Source: an uncultured Methanomassiliicoccales archaeon
GTDB lineage: Archaea > Thermoplasmatota > Thermoplasmata > Methanomassiliicoccales > Methanomethylophilaceae
Assembly: GCA_934234005.1 (NCBI GenBank)
Contig: CAKQHC010000090.1
Coordinates: 1-5,959 of the forward strand
DNA length: 5,959 nucleotides
Reading direction: 5' to 3'
Below the pieces are notes generated by a model. That model was not told the origin of the DNA. It saw only the letters and a list, made by a program, of their open reading frames with translations, and did no database searches. Every line of letters starts with the position of its first letter. The stretch's first letter is position 1. The translations under genes and the position numbers were made by a program. Below are positions 1 to 5,484 of this stretch, piece by piece.

Positions 1-687
1 ATACAGGAGAAAGTATTCAGAATGAATGTTAAGCTGTCCAAACACAGACAATTGATGAACTCAATTGTTCCGGGAGGAGTTCGTCGCGACATTCCGGATG
101 AAAGGCTGAAAGAATTGGACAATTTCCTATTCAGACTGAAATTGGAAGTGCAGGATCTTGAAGAGATGATGATGGACAATCCGTCTCTTCTTGACAGGAT
201 GGAGACAACAGGCAAACTTACAGAGGATAAAGCATTGGAAATCGATGCAACCGGACCCATAGGACGTGCCAGCGGATTGAACAACGATGTAAGAAAGGAT
301 GCTCCGTATGAATGTTACGGCGAATTGGGCATGAATGTTATTTCTGACAATCGCGGGGATGTATTTGCAAGGACATCGGTACGTTTCGGAGAGATAACCG
401 AATCAATAAGTCTGATTCATCAATGCATAGAGTCCATGGAACCCGGTGAAACGCGCATTCGCGCCATTCCGGAAGACGGTTTCCATTGTGCGGTGGCGGA
501 AGCTCCGAGGGGAGAATTGGTACACTGCTGTACAATATCCGACGGAAAGATATGGAGATATAATATCAGGGATCCGTCGTTTATGAATTGGTTCGGCATG
601 TGTTATGCCGTTCCCGGAAATGTTGTTCCCGATTTCCCGTTAATCAACAAAAGTTTTGGATTGTCATACAGCGGCAACGATCTGTGA
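1..687 (+). CDS. Group-4 [NiFe]-hydrogenase-like large subunit (HycE/HyfG/Ehr type), 3' part only
   Basis: This is the C-terminal 228 residues of a large subunit of the HycE/HyfG/NuoD family. The frame is open from base 1, so the true start lies upstream; the ATG at 22 is internal because family-like sequence (EKVFRMN) precedes it. Visible family motifs are NSIVPGGVRRDI near the start, GPIGRASGLNNDVR in the middle, VRFGEI, and AEAPRGELVH. In true group-4 hydrogenases the protein ends around DPCxxC, whose cysteines bind the Ni-Fe centre. Here the equivalent stretch reads SFGLSYSGNDL and the gene stops, so both cysteines are absent. That is the pattern of energy-converting-hydrogenase-related (Ehr) complexes, which are membrane-bound and thought to couple ferredoxin oxidation to ion transport without H2 chemistry. 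The N-terminal CxxC cannot be checked. The next gene follows within a few bases, indicating one operon. Family assignment is strong; the exact substrate is unknown. Confidence 0.88.
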   Translation: MQEKVFRMNVKLSKHRQLMNSIVPGGVRRDIPDERLKELDNFLFRLKLEVQDLEEMMMDNPSLLDRMETTGKLTEDKALEIDATGPIGRASGLNNDVRKDAPYECYGELGMNVISDNRGDVFARTSVRFGEITESISLIHQCIESMEPGETRIRAIPEDGFHCAVAEAPRGELVHCCTISDGKIWRYNIRDPSFMNWFGMCYAVPGNVVPDFPLINKSFGLSYSGNDL

Positions 688-695
688 GTGATGTT

Positions 696-1445
696 ATGTC
701 AAACGAGATGTTTTCAAATTTAATTTCTCACAACAGAAATACCGAATCGGTTGAAGAAATACTCGGCTCCAATGCTACTATGCCGATGTCCGGAGATAAT
801 TGCATTTTATGCGGAAAATGCAAAAACAATTGCCCCACTAAAGCAATATCGATTGAAGACGGCAGGTGGTCGGTGGATTTGGGGAAATGTATATTGTGTT
901 TTGATTGTTTCATGGTTTGTCCCAACGATTCGATCAGAGAAGTTCAGGCTCCGGATTATTCCCTGTTTCGTGAAGAACTGATTGTATCTTCCGATACCGA
1001 TGTAAAATCCATAGAGAAGAGATTTGATGCAAAGATTTGCAAATTGTTCGGAAGATCTTTGGCAATAAGAGAATTGGATACGGGATCGTGCAATGCCTGC
1101 GAGGTGGATTTGAATGCCATGTCAAATCAATTCTATGATCTTCACCGTTTCTGCATTAAAGTGGTTGCATCGCCCAGACATGCGGATGCACTGGTAGTAA
1201 CCGGACCCATGACCAACAATATGCATGAGGCAGCGGTTCTTACATACGAAGCTGTTCCGAAACCAAAATTGGTCATTGCATCGGGAGCATGCGCAATATC
1301 CGGAGGTATGTTTGTAGGAGGGGATGTTTTCGGAGAAGGAATAAAAGACGTCCTTGTGCCCGATATGTACATCCCCGGATGTCCGCCGACGCCCGATCGC
1401 GTAATCAGGGCTTTGGTTAAAGCACTCGGCATCAAAGTTCGATGA
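696..1445 (+). CDS. Hydrogenase small subunit (NuoB/HycG-like) fused to 2x[4Fe-4S] ferredoxin
   Basis: This 249-residue protein is the electron-transfer partner of the preceding large subunit. Residues about 34-78 form a bacterial-type ferredoxin domain with two clusters: C36/C39/C42/C46 (CxxCxxCxxxCP) and C65/C68/C71/C75 (CxxCxxCxxxCP). Residues about 128-245 are a NuoB/HycG domain whose proximal [4Fe-4S] ligands are all present: C132 and C135 in GSCNACE, C199 in SGACAISGG, and C229 in IPGCPPTPD. GPMTNN is another family signature. HycF-like and HycG-like parts are separate genes in E. coli hydrogenase 3, so this is a fusion. I chose the ATG at 696, which has weak GTGA-type complementarity just upstream; a GTG at 684 overlaps the large-subunit stop by 4 bases and is equally in frame. 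An intact cluster next to a large subunit without nickel ligands fits an electron-transfer complex. The 3' end overlaps the convergent SIMPL gene by 14 bp. Confidence 0.9.
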   Translation: MSNEMFSNLISHNRNTESVEEILGSNATMPMSGDNCILCGKCKNNCPTKAISIEDGRWSVDLGKCILCFDCFMVCPNDSIREVQAPDYSLFREELIVSSDTDVKSIEKRFDAKICKLFGRSLAIRELDTGSCNACEVDLNAMSNQFYDLHRFCIKVVASPRHADALVVTGPMTNNMHEAAVLTYEAVPKPKLVIASGACAISGGMFVGGDVFGEGIKDVLVPDMYIPGCPPTPDRVIRALVKALGIKVR

Positions 1446-2091
1446 GACTCCATACAAATTCTGCTTCTTCCGAAAGGTGGATATCTTCCGGTTTTACGTT
1501 GAATTCCGAGCATCCGTCGGAATTGCACATCAGCATACGGGCCGAACGTACTCCGGGCTGATATCCGCCGTTGTAATTTATTTTTAAAATTTTTCCCAGT
1601 TTGGCATTTACGGATGATGCCATTATCTCGGCTTTGATACGGGCATCGGCGCCAACAGTTTTAAGAAGTTGGTTTCTCCGTGTTTCGTAGTCGGAACAGC
1701 CGTACGATACGGAGACAGAAACTTCGGATTCTTCCGCGGATATCGTTTCATAAACAACGGCAAATTTTTCAAGCGGGATTTTGACTACAAAGTGCATTTC
1801 GGCTTCCACACCGTTTCTTTCAATCGTTTCTTCGCTGACGTTTCCCACAGTTTTCAAAACTTTTTTGTTTAAAAACCTCACAGAGGGAGTCTTCGTGCTT
1901 ACAGATTCTTCCGGTATCGGTATCAGAAGTAATTTCTTAATGATGGAATTCGTAATTTTAACAGCTTCTTCTACGCATTCGTTACGATTTTGCGAAGATT
2001 TGCACACTCCCACATCTATGGTTGCCGTGTCTACGGGAATATCAGATTCGGCGCGTCCTATTACGGATATCGCATCTGTTTCAGTATTCAT
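1432..2091 (-). CDS. SIMPL-domain (DUF541) protein, no signal peptide
   Basis: This 219-residue protein matches the SIMPL/DUF541 pattern. It has an N-terminal strand ISVIGRAESDIPVDTATIDVGV-like in layout, then a helix rich in A/K, an ISAEESEVSVSVSYGCSD segment, and the characteristic helix near residues 145-170 (GADARIKAEIMASSVNAKLG). The biochemical role of this family is not well defined; bacterial members (YggE, Brucella BP26) are periplasmic or outer-membrane and linked to oxidative stress. Here there is no hydrophobic leader after the Met, so the protein is probably cytoplasmic. The ATG at 2091 is chosen because a GTGAGGG-type ribosome binding site lies 4-5 nt upstream (2096-2103), overlapping the stop of the upstream stress-protein gene. 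The 8-bp gap and this overlap indicate co-transcription and coupled translation. An upstream in-frame ATG at 2124 would lie inside the neighbouring gene and adds no family-like sequence. Confidence 0.8.
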   Translation of the reverse strand: MNTETDAISVIGRAESDIPVDTATIDVGVCKSSQNRNECVEEAVKITNSIIKKLLLIPIPEESVSTKTPSVRFLNKKVLKTVGNVSEETIERNGVEAEMHFVVKIPLEKFAVVYETISAEESEVSVSVSYGCSDYETRRNQLLKTVGADARIKAEIMASSVNAKLGKILKINYNGGYQPGVRSARMLMCNSDGCSEFNVKPEDIHLSEEAEFVWSLIEL

Positions 2092-2095
2092 GCAA

Positions 2096-2103
2096 TCCCT
2101 CAC
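2096..2103 (-). promoter_or_regulatory. Ribosome binding site of the SIMPL gene
   Basis: The minus strand reads GTGAGGGA, complementary to the archaeal 16S rRNA 3' end, with 4-5 nt to the ATG at 2091. It overlaps the TGA (2102-2100) of the upstream gene and decides the start over the upstream ATG at 2124. Confidence 0.7.
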
Positions 2104-2477
2104 TGTACTACAATTACCGTACATTTTGCATTTGCTACAACGTAGTTGGATACGCTTCCCATAACAATTCTGTCAAAAGAGGTTTTAGACGAACGGCCGA
2201 CGATGATGGTAGAACAGTTAAAACGTTTGCAGGCCTGAAGAATTACTTTTTCCGGTTGTCCCGATTCCATTGTAATTGTGGCATCAACATTGTTTTGAAC
2301 TGCTTTCTCAAGCGCCTTTTCCATATACTCATGTACGCGTGAGATCTCTGAATCCGTACTTTTGGTAAGAACGGTGATTATGCGCAATGACTCTCCGTAA
2401 ACGGATGCGTTTTTAATTGCAAAATCCAGAGCCTTTTCGGTGTTCTGTCTTCCGTCATATGCCACAATCATAGTCAT
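2100..2477 (-). CDS. Universal stress protein (UspA family)
   Basis: This is a 125-residue single-domain Usp. It begins with the conserved strand IVAYDG, with D8 as the usual first-strand aspartate that contacts nucleotide. It ends with the nucleotide-binding segment IVGRSS...MGSVSNYVV and the final strand CTVIVV. The ATP-binding pattern is G-x2-G-x9-G-S/T. Here the first and third glycines are G94 and G107-S108, but the second is S97, so ATP binding may be altered. The protein is cytosolic with no membrane segment. It is the first gene of a two-gene unit with the SIMPL protein. No Shine-Dalgarno sequence precedes the ATG at 2477, and a TATA-like box centres about 25 nt upstream, so the mRNA is probably leaderless. 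A second ATG two codons in (2471) is a possible alternative start. Both products have stress associations in other organisms, which suggests a shared stress unit (inference). Confidence 0.88.
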   Translation of the reverse strand: MTMIVAYDGRQNTEKALDFAIKNASVYGESLRIITVLTKSTDSEISRVHEYMEKALEKAVQNNVDATITMESGQPEKVILQACKRFNCSTIIVGRSSKTSFDRIVMGSVSNYVVANAKCTVIVVQ

Positions 2478-2497
2478 ATTTGAGTTTATATAATTAC

Positions 2498-2505
2498 AAT
2501 ATAAA
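2498..2505 (-). promoter_or_regulatory. TATA box of the usp-SIMPL operon
   Basis: The minus strand reads TTTATATT, centred about 25 nt upstream of the ATG at 2477. With the usual archaeal spacing the transcript would start at or next to the start codon, which agrees with the missing ribosome binding site. Confidence 0.55.
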
Positions 2506-2542
2506 CTACTGACGGTTGGTATAATTTGTGAGGAACGACTAA

Positions 2543-2582
2543 ACAGTATGTGTCAGTATCAATATTCTAATTGACATGCTGT
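2543..2582. promoter_or_regulatory. Possible operator in the usp / tRNA-Pro divergent intergenic region
   Basis: An imperfect inverted repeat has a left arm ACAGTATGTGTCA (2543-2555) and a right arm whose complement is ACAGCATGTCAA (2571-2582). Inside the left half, CAGTAT is directly repeated 10 bp apart (2544-2549 and 2554-2559), one helical turn. The site lies upstream of the usp TATA box and could bind a dimeric regulator. It is low-complexity AT-rich DNA, so chance is possible. Confidence 0.3.
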
Positions 2583-2613
2583 GTACTCGGATAAGTTTTT
2601 GTGAAGGAAAACC

Positions 2614-2619
2614 TTTTAT
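2614..2619 (+). promoter_or_regulatory. TATA-like box of tRNA-Pro
   Basis: TTTTAT is centred about 28 nt upstream of the tRNA 5' end, the expected archaeal distance. It is flanked by two exact copies of CGGATAAG (2588-2595 and 2620-2627). Confidence 0.45.
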
Positions 2620-2644
2620 CGGATAAGAGGATGGAGGGATAGTC

Positions 2645-2717
2645 GGGCCCGTGGGCTAACCTGGTATACTTGCGGCTTCGGGAGCCGTTGATTCCGGTTC
2701 AAATCCGGGCGGGCCCA
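2645..2717 (+). tRNA. tRNA-Pro, anticodon CGG
   Basis: This is a 73-nt cloverleaf. The acceptor GGGCCCG (2645-2651) pairs with CGGGCCC (2710-2716), and the discriminator is A2717. The anticodon stem is GCGGC/GCCGT (2672-2676 with 2684-2688) around loop TTCGGGA, with anticodon CGG at 2679-2681 followed by G37, as in Pro tRNAs. The T arm TCCGG/CCGGG encloses TTCAAAT. The D loop has the conserved GG in CCTGGTA. CCA is not encoded (ACTT follows), as is common in archaea. The D stem is weak: only 10-25 (G-T) and 11-24 (G-C) pair, and 12-23 is C-A. The 3' half overlaps the stop of a recombinase remnant on the other strand, which marks this tRNA as a likely integration site. Confidence 0.93.
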
Positions 2718-2959
2718 CTTGCATTAGCAAGTAATTTGGATTTTTTCGGTGTTGATTTTTGCATATCGGTGCCTGTTATTTCATTTTCCGGATTTACGTT
2801 CTCATGTCTGTTTTCGTTGCTTCCTGTCATTTTTTTTACATTTAGTTTCATCGTTCCCGCCATGTAATCAAGATTTACTCCGATGTACTTCAAAGTAATA
2901 TCCGTCGATTCATGGTAGAGCATTTGGGATCTTGCTGTACTATATACGGTTGCTTCAAT
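2699..2959 (-). pseudogene. C-terminal remnant of a tyrosine recombinase (integrase)
   Basis: The minus-strand frame is open from a TAA at 2962-2960 to a TGA at 2701-2699. Its first third contains MLYHESTDITLKYIGVNLDY, which resembles the last helix of phage or plasmid integrases (GHSSxxTTxxYxG), including the tyrosine that would be the nucleophile in LKYIG. The upstream catalytic R, H-x-x-R and H regions are not in the window, because the frame is cut right at the start of the direct repeat at 2963. The last 40 or so residues are charged and unlike the core domain, and the final codons lie inside the tRNA-Pro T arm. An integrase whose 3' end runs into a tRNA gene is the arrangement expected at an integrated element. 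The fragment is too short to be active. The call rests on motif resemblance only. Confidence 0.5.
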
Positions 2960-2962
2960 TTA

Positions 2963-3030
2963 ACATTCTTTGAAAATCATACTAATAATTATATACTAAA
3001 CAGTGCAATATAGTAGTTGGAGCGAATCGG
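2963..3030 (+). repeat. Direct repeat copy 1 (promoter plus RNA 5' end)
   Basis: Bases 2963-3018 match 5867-5922 at 51 of 56 positions without gaps, and all five differences are transitions. Similarity continues about 10 nt into GGAGCGAATC and then becomes patchy. The copy contains a TATA box (TTATATAC, 2989-2996) 30 nt before GGAGC (3019). Copy 1 starts exactly where the integrase remnant ends. Confidence 0.85.
2989..2996 (+). promoter_or_regulatory. TATA box in direct repeat copy 1
   Basis: TTATATAC has its first base 30 nt before the GG at 3019. The identical box and distance recur in copy 2 (5893 and 5923), so spacing as well as sequence is preserved. A start at or near 3019 is predicted. 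Confidence 0.5.
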
Positions 3031-3085
3031 AATAATGGACAGGTGCTCTACCATCCACCCGGGCTCCGTTCTCTTGTTCATTTTG
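3019..3085 (+). ncRNA. Candidate small structured RNA, copy 1
   Basis: The predicted transcript starts GGAGC (3019-3023), which can pair with GCTCC at 3063-3067. Inside lies a hairpin: TGGA (3036-3039) pairs with TCCA (3054-3057), then GGT (3042-3044) pairs with ACC (3050-3052). It is followed by T-rich CTCTTGTTCATTTTG, a plausible archaeal terminator. The downstream part of repeat copy 2 differs in sequence but keeps GGT-gcct-ACC, consistent with a conserved fold. There is no open reading frame of note. The 3' end overlaps the end of the DUF3800-like gene on the other strand. Function is unknown; expression is not shown. Confidence 0.35.
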
Positions 3086-3646
3086 TTACGCGCTTAAAAC
3101 GCATTCTCAAAATTTTGGCTATGGTTCCGTCCTTACGTTCTACTTTAGATCTTGCAGCATTAGCGACATAATCATTCATCTGGAGAAAATTCGAGGGCAA
3201 TGTTTTACCTTCTGATTTATACATGCTGCCATACACAATACGATTGCTATCTGAAAATTTACGGCATAACTCCTTGACTTGTTTGTTACTTCCATACTGG
3301 GAATGGTTATCTATTAAAATCCATACTGCTCCATTTTCAGGCAGCACTTCGTCCAATGTATCGTTTAGCACGCCATATATGCGTTTTTTCTATGTCCGCG
3401 CAACATATAATTGGGCATCGGTTCGTTTTTGTCAATATACACGCACGATGTTTTTGTTCCTGTTTCTTTTATCGCATGCGATATTGCGATTTTTTCAGTC
3501 AGGGTAGATTTGTAGGCTTTTTGTTCATCGTTACTGTGTTTCTTCCTATTGTCGCGGGATATTTTTGTATAATTTCTAGAATGACTAACAAAAACGCCGT
3601 AGCAGAATTTGATTAAAACCAAATGAATTTCTTCGTTTTCAAGGAA
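3078..3646 (-). pseudogene. DUF3800-family gene remnant, truncated and frameshifted
   Basis: Two minus-strand frames join into one protein-like sequence. The upstream frame (open 3646-3365) contains EKIAISHAIKETG and CVYIDKNEP. The downstream frame (3371-3078, GTG at 3371) contains VWILIDN, YGSMYKSEG and LQMNDYVANAARSKVE. The last block resembles the DUF3800 signature near the C terminus (LQxADxVAxAxxxKxE), and VWILIDN resembles the second acidic strand. The two frames overlap by 7 nt around 3365-3371, where HRKNAYM should run on into LNDTLDEV, so a single-base indel is likely. The N-terminal part, which carries the first acidic motif (DESG-like) in this RNase-H-fold family, is missing: a TAA at 3649-3647 closes the frame and nothing similar lies upstream. 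DUF3800 proteins are often found in defence or mobile contexts, but their function is not established. This copy is probably dead. Confidence 0.6.
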
Positions 3647-3716
3647 TTAATCCGCGGATAATTACAAATCTCGACACAATGATTATTGCGATGTATTTAT
3701 TGAAGTTACGTGAATA

Positions 3717-3724
3717 TTTATATA
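3717..3724 (+). promoter_or_regulatory. TATA box upstream of the structured RNA at 3745
   Basis: A perfect archaeal TTTATATA would start transcription around 3745. GTTACGT occurs on both sides of it (3705-3711 and 3741-3747), 36 bp apart. The box is nearly symmetric, so it could instead serve minus-strand transcription toward the DUF3800 remnant. Confidence 0.5.
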
Positions 3725-3744
3725 CAAATTAACAGAATGGGTTA

Positions 3745-3860
3745 CGTAGGAGTTAATATGGAATCGGGCCGTTGATCGGCGACCTCCGGTAACTTCTACG
3801 GTTAAGCCAGAATCGGGTTGGTGAATCTGACCCCTGGCCACCGTCATTTTTCAATTTTTG
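3745..3860 (+). ncRNA. Candidate structured non-coding RNA
   Basis: There is no coding frame here, but pairing is dense. A short hairpin has GCCG (3768-3771) and CGGC (3777-3780) around TTGAT. A long hairpin from 3798 to 3844 stacks three helices: ACGGT with ACCGT (3798-3802/3840-3844), GCCAG with CTGGC (3806-3810/3834-3838), and GGGT with ACCC (3815-3818/3830-3833). They are separated by small asymmetric loops, and the apical loop is TGGTGAATCTG. The loop contains TGA twice, reminiscent of a kink-loop, though box C/D or H/ACA features are incomplete. A T-rich tract follows (3847-3862), fitting an archaeal terminator, and a TATA box lies about 28 nt before the inferred start. It is convergent to the IS110 transposase, so a bridge RNA of that element is unlikely. 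The RNA class is not recognised. Confidence 0.45.
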
Positions 3861-3862
3861 TT

Positions 3863-4168
3863 CCTTTAAAAATGTAGCCCGGATCCTCAATTTTATTGAT
3901 TTTATATAAAAATCGCTATAGCATCCGCTGAAGCATAAAAGTCGTTAGATGGTCTAAGTGTCGGAATCTACTCATTCGGACTGCCAATTTGTTTCCCAGG
4001 CTCATATGATACGGCCCATTTCCGCGATGCTCAGCATAGGTTCGGCTACTGTACCAATTTATGACGCAGTCTCGAAGACCAAAAGAAAATTCAGTATCGT
4101 TTTCGCCGTTCCCCGTCCGTAATCGCCTTCCGACATTGTATCGTCAACATGTTTTCTGTTGTATTCTC
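3863..4168. other. Gene-free stretch downstream of the IS110 transposase
   Basis: No reading frame here has recognisable protein features, and the frames present on the + strand look like chance openings. It contains a symmetric TATA-like TTTATATAAA (3901-3910) and a small hairpin TTAGA-tgg-TCTAA (3945-3957). The outer end of the IS110 element probably lies within this stretch or just before it, but no terminal repeat could be fixed. Confidence 0.4.
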
Positions 4169-4218
4169 CCGTTGTCCCAATATTCCGACGAAGTCGGAAC
4201 AACGGACAGCGAAGCTGT
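4169..4218. repeat. Tandem hairpins downstream of the transposase
   Basis: Hairpin 1 has outer stem CCGTTG (4169-4174) with CAACGG (4200-4205), an 8-nt one-sided bulge, and inner stem TTCCGAC (4183-4189) with GTCGGAA (4193-4199) around a GAA triloop. Hairpin 2 follows directly: ACAGC (4206-4210) and GCTGT (4214-4218), also around GAA. It lies about 120-170 nt beyond the transposase stop and could act as a terminator, a transposase-binding end or part of a guide RNA. Confidence 0.6.
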
Positions 4219-4340
4219 ACGCTTTATCAACATTTTTCGCGGACAACCGTCTGCGTCATATCAAAACAATCTTGGCTGTCCAATCCGTCAATATCTATGG
4301 ATTCGGCTCTGAGTTTCGATTTTCTAAAAACTTCCGGATC

Positions 4341-5435
4341 TTAGATGAACAAACGGCCTTTCTTCACCATGGAATAAATGAGCATCACTATTTCGTTGGC
4401 ACACGCCACGACACAGACTTTGAATGGTTTTTTCCTTGCAGCAAGACGGTCGAATTTGCGTTTTACTATCTAATCGGTTTCCGTGGAGATGTGTACCAAC
4501 GTTGCCTGATAAATCAGCTTTCTGGCAAGTCTGTCGCCTCTTTTGGATATCGGAAGATCATGGTTGGAATCTGCCGAATCCGACTGCCTGGGACGAAGTC
4601 CGAAATAACACGATAGATCTTTGCCGGTTTTGAATCTTGAAATGTCATCGATCATAGACGTGACATATGCCGCACTGTGGATTCCGAATCCGGGAATCGA
4701 ATGGATGATCTCATACATCCTGCATCCGACGAAGTATTGTTCCAATACCTTTTTCGTGTAACTTATCGGTAATTTCATGCGTTCCATGGCGACATCATGG
4801 AGCGTCAATACTGCATCGTTCATTCTCTTCAATTGTGCGATGGCTCCTTTGGACGAAATATCCCTGTAATTGATCGATTTTCCGCGCATAAGCAGATGCA
4901 TGCGCGTCTGCTTCTTGTAACGTGTAAGAATTCTGCATTGGTCTGCAAGAAATCTGCTCAATTCCCTACGGACCATCGTGTCCGAATCGGGAATGTAACA
5001 TACAGAAAATTCGTCTTCGCCGTTCATTTTGCGTCTCATATAATTGGCGAGTTCCAACGCATCGTTGTCGTCATTCTTGGTGGTGGAATGTGTAATACGG
5101 TACAGATCCGTAGAATGCGCAACGGTAATGTCGAGATTCAAATCCGTCAATATTCTGTACACATCATGTGTTTTCGTGGAATTCTCCATGAGAATTCCTA
5201 CTTCGTCAAATCCGGACAATATGTCTGCAAGATTTGACAAACCTTCTGTATCGGATTTCATGCGTCTGAGTTGCGAATTGAGACTTTCAATCTGTTCTTT
5301 GAGTCCGTCGGGAACCATTCCGCCGATGCTTGCATCGACAATACGTACGGCGCACTTTTCTTTGTGGACATCAATCCCGCATGCGACACGGGAAGGTATT
5401 CTAATGTTTTTGGCTTTGTTTCTTTTTTGGCCCAT
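4341..5435 (-). CDS. IS110-family transposase with in-frame UAG (possible pyrrolysine)
   Basis: This is a DEDD recombinase of the IS110 family, 364 codons if UAG is read through. The N-terminal RuvC-like domain shows D22 in GIDVHKEK, E84 in ILMENSTKTHD, and D122/D125 in KNDDNDA. The C-terminal transposase_20 domain begins at SIPGFGIHSAAY (residue about 246) and includes RQSDSAD with S285 as the likely nucleophilic serine, then ISKRGDRLARKLI. Codon 322 is TAG (4472-4470). The frame then runs 42 more codons with family-like sequence (KRKFDRL, KPFKVCVVACA, IYSMV) to TAA at 4343-4341. The usual IS110 C terminus is therefore only complete with readthrough. The start at 5435 is set by GGAGGT 6 nt upstream; an ATG at 5459 lacks one. 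The alternative is a nonsense mutation in a decaying copy. The frame stays open 39 codons past the TAA, which slightly favours decay or a lost tail. Confidence 0.88.
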
Positions 5436-5441
5436 TTTGCA

Positions 5442-5447
5442 ACCTCC
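5442..5447 (-). promoter_or_regulatory. Ribosome binding site of the IS110 transposase
   Basis: The minus strand reads GGAGGT, a strong match to the anti-Shine-Dalgarno sequence, 6 nt before the ATG at 5435. It selects this start over the ATG at 5459. Confidence 0.8.
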
Positions 5448-5484
5448 GTGTTGTAACATGACCGAAAGGGCTTTTCAAGACAAA

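Noticed and set aside
588..695. Long upstream extension of the small-subunit frame starting at ATG 588.
   Set aside because: It overlaps the conserved C terminus of the large subunit in another frame and carries no family-like residues.
338..1528. Minus-strand frames opposite the hydrogenase genes.
   Set aside because: The sense strand carries clear conserved motifs, and the antisense products have no recognisable features or start signals.
3019..3067. The minus strand of repeat copy 1 reads GATGGTAGAGCACC, like a tRNA D arm, with GGAGC/GCTCC ends.
   Set aside because: There is no anticodon stem-loop or T arm, and the length is about 50 nt. Copy 2 does not preserve the tRNA-like bases. The + strand promoter explains it better.
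3745..3860. Structured RNA as the IS110 bridge RNA.
   Set aside because: Its promoter and T-rich end put it on the + strand, opposite to the transposase and about 480 bp beyond its stop. The 5' hairpin region is a better candidate.
4061..4633. Several + strand reading frames of 60-155 codons opposite and beyond the transposase end.
   Set aside because: They lie largely antisense to the transposase C terminus or in the gene-free stretch. They show no domain-like pattern and have no ribosome binding sites.
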